Assembly (NCBI GenBank): GCA_030248225.1
Contig: JASANE010012049.1
Location: forward strand, 25,698-89,697
From: Trileptium ribeirensis
Taxonomy: Eukaryota > Nematoda > Enoplea > Enoplida > Thoracostomopsidae
DNA length: 64,000 bases
Direction: 5' to 3'
Shown: one piece after another, positions 61,601 through 64,000 of the stretch
Numbering within the stretch: position 1 is the stretch's first letter
How the letters are laid out: each line of letters begins with the position of its first letter
Notes under the pieces: generated by a model
Databases searched by the model: none
The model's input: only the letters and a program-made list of their open reading frames with translations
What the model was told of the DNA's origin: nothing
Translations under genes and position numbers: made by a program

Positions 61601-61829
61601 TGTTTGCGCACAAAAAATCGTATCCCAAAATGGGTTGTGTAACATCTCCTATGACAAAATTCCAAGTAAATGTTTTATTGAGACAATCTAAGTGAAAATC
61701 TATGGTTTTAGAACCAAAAGTTTTAACTGCTGAACCGTTAGCTGCTAAAAATGAGTTAAAAGTAGGAGTTGAACGAGAATCAGCGAAAGTCTTTGGTAAA
61801 AAACTTTGAGTAGCTCCGCTGTCTACCAA
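58641..61829 (-). CDS. Ty3/Gypsy Pol (PR-RT-RNaseH-IN) with PWWP-like C-terminus
   Basis: 1062 codons from the given TTG. The frame actually extends upstream to about 61870, where it overlaps the end of the gag zinc-knuckle frame in the -1 register, so expression by -1 frameshifting is likely. Protease: DSGATQSF (residues 3-10). RT: LDLVTAYHQI (249-258), FGLRNAAQTFQRL, YLDD (310-313). RNase H: TTDASG (D464), DRELLAIY (E505), KTDHKP (D529), ADTLSR (D572). Integrase: H646/H650/C680/C683 zinc site, D711 (HVDIVGP), D770 (SDRGTQF), E806 (AVERFHR). A GPF motif (927-929) closes the usual integrase. From 999, MGTVVFAKFHGFQPWPAKV matches the first strands of a PWWP domain. All catalytic residues are present, so the protein may be functional. 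The PWWP seems cut short after about 40 residues. Confidence 0.93.
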   Translation of the reverse strand: MVDSGATQSFLPKTFADSRSTPTFNSFLAANGSAVKTFGSKTIDFHLDCLNKTFTWNFVIGDVTQPILGYDFLCANNLILNCREHKLLHNPTNNNPNCILPSNNSSGEYAVNAISYDDNNFGRYSSFLSNYKEVFEPISIDKSVCHNVQHHIVTTGPPIFARPRRLFGEKLRIAKETFFKLEKQGIIYRGESPWATPLHMAPKNDPKNPWRPCGDYRALNKITIPDRYPMPNIADITNDLENCTIFSKLDLVTAYHQIPVPLEDQQKTAITTPFGLFLYRRMPFGLRNAAQTFQRLIDSILQDMPFAKAYLDDILIASPNISTHKIHLARVLDKLKKHKLRLKPEKCEFFVEKTNFIGIEISKTGFRPIPSKIKAIVDFPIPKTVKDLKQFLGMAGFYHRFIQNFSDIAAPLTNLTRDTKNMSKAKIVWTQLAEKSFCKLKLALQNSTTLVFPDKSAKIELTTDASGTAAGAVLHQIVSGQRFPLAFFSRKFTVLEAKKSAFDRELLAIYLALKHFSWLLGISFVIKTDHKPLVNILNMKSPTPQQARWLSYISEFNCTIQHVSGSDNVVADTLSRSISAISNQIDESWSKAQISDVSLQSFFKTTSLPLKSHVIEGVEIVCDGKSTSIRPYVPTNMRRRIFDDFHNIAHVGPNATLRAIAEKFIWPNMNKDIRFWAKCCQSCQSAKITRHTKAPVGNIPTTARFHTIHVDIVGPLPPSKSFTYLVTIIDRFSRWVEVVPVSDISTETVARALINSWVSRFGVPRILISDRGTQFESTLWSDLMTQLGIQRKRTTAYHPACNGAVERFHRTLKNSLRAHCKNKTWSDTLPLILLGIRSAINKEGLSAAKLIYGTSLELPSQYFIPDKPTISESSDFVLKFFDFVKNQQAPKRNYNVPFYIPKELKQAKYIWLRDISPKTSLQSRYIGPFEILARDDKTVTIRVNDKDQKVSIDRVKPAFISLAADEEKTLNNKHALTNTGILRSKVTKPTKFNCQNLAMGTVVFAKFHGFQPWPAKVTAAENTPLEKVKRPNNTTPVHSLYLYPYALCLSTGESDFRHCTKT

Positions 61830-61868
61830 AAAATTTCCTACAACTGATGCGGCTACATGAATAGTGTT

Positions 61869-62098
61869 TACTCCGCCTGAGACAGCCGCAAATCTGGCGG
61901 AGTTTCGGCTTTTTCCGACTTTGACTTATTGTCTTTAATCCAGGAACATGGTTTCTGGCAGTAATGAGCTAAATCCCCAAATTTAAAATGATACCAGCAC
62001 CAACTTCCTTTCGGATTAAATTTCCGATTTGTGGATTGCGAACGACGGTCTGGGGAATTATTCCCGGAATTACTTCTAGCGTTATTTTTCTCGAACCA
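61869..62098 (-). CDS. Gag C-terminal segment with CHCC zinc knuckle (shifted frame)
   Basis: This open segment lies between the gag frame ending at 62082 and pol. It reads CWYHFKFGDLAHYCQKPC (61946-61999), a C-x2-H-x9-C-x3-C knuckle that differs from the common CCHC type. The form is characteristic of the CsRn1/Kabuki clade of Ty3/Gypsy elements (first described from trematode and insect elements), so it supports clade assignment. The segment ends at TAA (61869-61871) and overlaps pol in the -1 register. It is joined to the upstream gag frame only by a +1 shift at an A5 run near 62085-62090. That shift is either an indel that disables this copy or an unusual second recoding site. Confidence 0.75.
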
Positions 62099-63482
62099 TT
62101 TTGGATCGAGATCTACTAAAATGCCTATGTTGTTGTTTTTCGTTCGAATATTTCAACTCGTTGACAGATTTGGTGAGTTGAGAAACAGTATGATTCAATT
62201 CGTCTAACTGTTGCGAACAGTTTGTACACGGTTTTGAGGTATCGAGCACATTAACACTCATCATAGAACTAGATGGTAAAACTTGTTCGATAATTCTATC
62301 GGCTAGATCAGCTAACTTATTTATTTCTGTATCCTCAACTACCGCAAGTGCAATACGCACTTTCTCTGGTAAAATGTCTAGGAAACGACATTTTACTAAC
62401 TCTGCATTGTTTGGTGCAAGTCGCTGTAACTGTCGAAGTGCTACTGATGGTTTGCGGTCTCCTAATGTTTGTTCAGCTAAAAGATTTTTCAGCAGTTTTT
62501 CCTGACTGAGGCCGTAAAATTTCAAAATGCAGTCTTTAATAGAGTTGTAATCATCTGTAGTTTTTACACCGGAATCATTGAGAACGCTAGTTGGTAAAAC
62601 GCTCAAAAGACTGTTTCGTTTTACGTTTTCCGACTTATTTTCTAATAGTGGTTCAATTTGTGTGAACCACACTTTTGTATCTTTTTCATAAAATTCAGGT
62701 AATTTAACCGTAGCCTCATTACATAACGAAGTTGGAGGCGCAGGCTTCGATATTGCAGCAGCTTGAACTAGTTTAAGAGCCATTTTAATAACTACAACAG
62801 ATTGATTATTGAGAGCTTCGACGATTAGTCGCTTAGTGCCTGGCATTACGAAATCCATGTCGTCCTCATTTATCAACTGTAAAACCCTGGCCAGAGTGTC
62901 TCTGTCAAGATTTTCCAGTTTGAGATCCTGAGCAGTTGGAGGACCTGGATTAGGTTCGATCCCAGCAATAAGAAGCAAAATTCTTAAACTTGTTGAATGT
63001 CTAGCGCTCAGCGTTATGTTGGCAAACAAGGAAGACTTAGTGTTGAAAACAGGTTTATGCTGTTGAATAAGCATTGAAATTTTGTGTGTACTTGAAAAAG
63101 TGTAAGTTAAATCTGTTGTTGCCTTAACGGTGTGGCACAATAATGCAAAAATGACAGAAATTGTTATCACCACTGCAAAAACTCTTCTGAACTTTTTATG
63201 TGTACAATGAGGTACAAGTACGCACTTGGGTTTAACTTGTTTATCGGAACTGTTAACGTGCTTCACTAATTTTCGTTTTTTAGTTTTTGGTAAGTTTAAG
63301 TTGTCATTTGACTCGATGAAAGTAGAAACGGACGTTAATTCTTTCGAAATTATCGGTTTGACAACTTTATGTTTTATGTCGTGAATGCGGTTCTTCTTTA
63401 AAAATTTAGATGTAATATTGTTTTTACTACTCTTTTCATTGTGATGGTTTGAAAAATTGTCGTATTTGAAATGCTTAGACAT
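62082..63482 (-). CDS. Gag-like ORF with N-terminal membrane arm and 2A-like motif
   Basis: 466 codons from ATG at 63482. Residues 1-98 are Lys/His-rich and polar. Residues 99-119 form one hydrophobic segment (VFAVVITISVIFALL core). Residues 120-166 are polar. Residues 168-181 (ILLLIAGIEPNPGP) match the 2A ribosome-skipping consensus (hydrophobic run, then xxExNPG^P), except that Gly occupies the site usually held by Asp. After the motif begins a gag domain (LPEFYEKDTKVWFTQIEPLLE at 261-281, LPEKVRIAL at 371-379) typical of CsRn1-clade Gags, followed by a short coiled-coil (about 424-446). If the 2A works, a membrane-anchored peptide of about 180 residues and a soluble Gag would be released from one translation. 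The frame ends before the zinc knuckle, which is in the next frame. Confidence 0.85.
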   Translation of the reverse strand: MSKHFKYDNFSNHHNEKSSKNNITSKFLKKNRIHDIKHKVVKPIISKELTSVSTFIESNDNLNLPKTKKRKLVKHVNSSDKQVKPKCVLVPHCTHKKFRRVFAVVITISVIFALLCHTVKATTDLTYTFSSTHKISMLIQQHKPVFNTKSSLFANITLSARHSTSLRILLLIAGIEPNPGPPTAQDLKLENLDRDTLARVLQLINEDDMDFVMPGTKRLIVEALNNQSVVVIKMALKLVQAAAISKPAPPTSLCNEATVKLPEFYEKDTKVWFTQIEPLLENKSENVKRNSLLSVLPTSVLNDSGVKTTDDYNSIKDCILKFYGLSQEKLLKNLLAEQTLGDRKPSVALRQLQRLAPNNAELVKCRFLDILPEKVRIALAVVEDTEINKLADLADRIIEQVLPSSSMMSVNVLDTSKPCTNCSQQLDELNHTVSQLTKSVNELKYSNEKQQHRHFSRSRSKMVREK

Positions 63483-63554
63483 CTCAAAAGAGACAACCTT
63501 TCTTTTAAGTGTTTGTCAATGGTTGCACCGAATTAATTTTGGATTTTCCGCGAA

Positions 63555-64000
63555 TCATTTTACAATTTGTAAAATTTGTGTTGCAGCTGAAATAATGTGC
63601 CTAAAGCGGTCTGAGCCTAAATGAATTCCGCCGTACCACCTAAGTACGCAATTATAATTACTTGTTGAGCGTTGGCGATGTTCAGAATACGCAGGAAGCA
63701 TTGAACCGGCCCCATTTTCGCCATCATCGGCGAAATCACTATGAATTATACCATTTTCGTCCATAAACTTGTAGGCGAAAATGTTGTGAGTAGCCGAGGC
63801 AATTTTGTTATTCAATTTCAGTTTTTGAAGTACATTAGTGACTTGGTCCATTGATTGAACCGTTGCTGCATGCGCCTGGAAGGTGCTTTTACGATCCGTA
63901 AACGGTTCTCCAGAATATAACTCTATTTCGGACGACTGAAATTGGTATTGCGAAAAAGTATTATTAACTCTTAAGCCGGAGTTGGAGTGAGAAATGGGTC
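63555..64000 (-). CDS. impact: IMPACT-family (UPF0029) protein, C-terminal coding segment, runs off the window
   Basis: The frame is open from the window edge to TGA at 63555-63557. GEPFTDRKSTFQAHAATV, ASATHNIFAYKF, DDGENGAG and RWYGGIHLGSDRFRHI are the signatures of the IMPACT/YIH1 domain. Known role: IMPACT binds GCN1 and restrains the eIF2-alpha kinase GCN2. Between GAG and RWYGG the frame-zero sequence does not fit the family. The frame shifted by one (about 63642-63702) does, with RILNIANAQQVIIIAY, so two compensating one-base indels or errors are present here. A possible splice acceptor (CCAATTTCAG) precedes the conserved start near 63938, but the frame stays open beyond it. It is either a host gene's last exon or a captured/pseudogenised copy. 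Confidence 0.8.
   Translation of the reverse strand, partial: PISHSNSGLRVNNTFSQYQFQSSEIELYSGEPFTDRKSTFQAHAATVQSMDQVTNVLQKLKLNNKIASATHNIFAYKFMDENGIIHSDFADDGENGAGSMLPAYSEHRQRSTSNYNCVLRWYGGIHLGSDRFRHIISAATQILQIVK

Overview
The window is AT-rich, repeat-laden nuclear DNA from an invertebrate animal; I cannot name the species. The evidence is spliced host-gene exons (SETD1-type and IMPACT-type), long introns full of transposon debris, degenerate LINEs, a hammerhead-type ribozyme core of the kind carried by Penelope-like elements, and Ty3/Gypsy elements, one with the CsRn1/Kabuki-type gag zinc knuckle. No CRISPR array, rRNA gene or bacterial-type operon is visible.

Layout. 1-14.9 kb has no recognisable gene; it holds a tandem duplication near the start and a 157-bp satellite array (9.57-11.99 kb). 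14.9-19.6 kb is an old 2.2-kb-armed palindrome whose arms each carry a decayed TIR transposon encoding a PHD-like finger. 19.6-24.9 kb has a cluster of short palindromes, simple repeats, the hammerhead core (minus strand, about 23.7 kb) and a GGGGTACAAA-type repeat array. 24.9-28.3 kb is a CR1/L2-like LINE whose central RT is replaced by a 2-kb stretch in which first G, then C, then T fades out to nearly pure A. 30.3-30.7 kb is a MITE, 31.9-32.7 kb holds two tRNA-related (SINE-like) sequences, and 33.7-35.6 kb is a second, decayed APE-type LINE.

36.0-43.3 kb holds the first three coding exons of a SETD1/SET1 histone H3K4 methyltransferase gene on the plus strand (all phase 0). Its introns contain a LINE fragment, two tandem arrays, and an inverted repeat pair bracketing exons 2 and 3. 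No later exon was found. 46.8-47.2 kb is a hairpin-forming minisatellite; 47-55.5 kb is non-coding and repeat-rich, and leads into a long plus-strand Gypsy gag (55.6-57.9 kb) whose pol is missing.

58.1-63.5 kb is a minus-strand Ty3/Gypsy element with near-complete gag and pol. Its N-terminal reading frame has a basic arm, a membrane segment and a 2A-like ribosome-skipping motif before gag, and its integrase ends in a PWWP-like segment. Its gag ATG lies only 72 bp downstream of the stop codon of an IMPACT-family coding segment on the same strand, leaving no room for a 5' LTR. This combination of 2A, gag-pol, PWWP tail and upstream IMPACT is the most unusual structure here.
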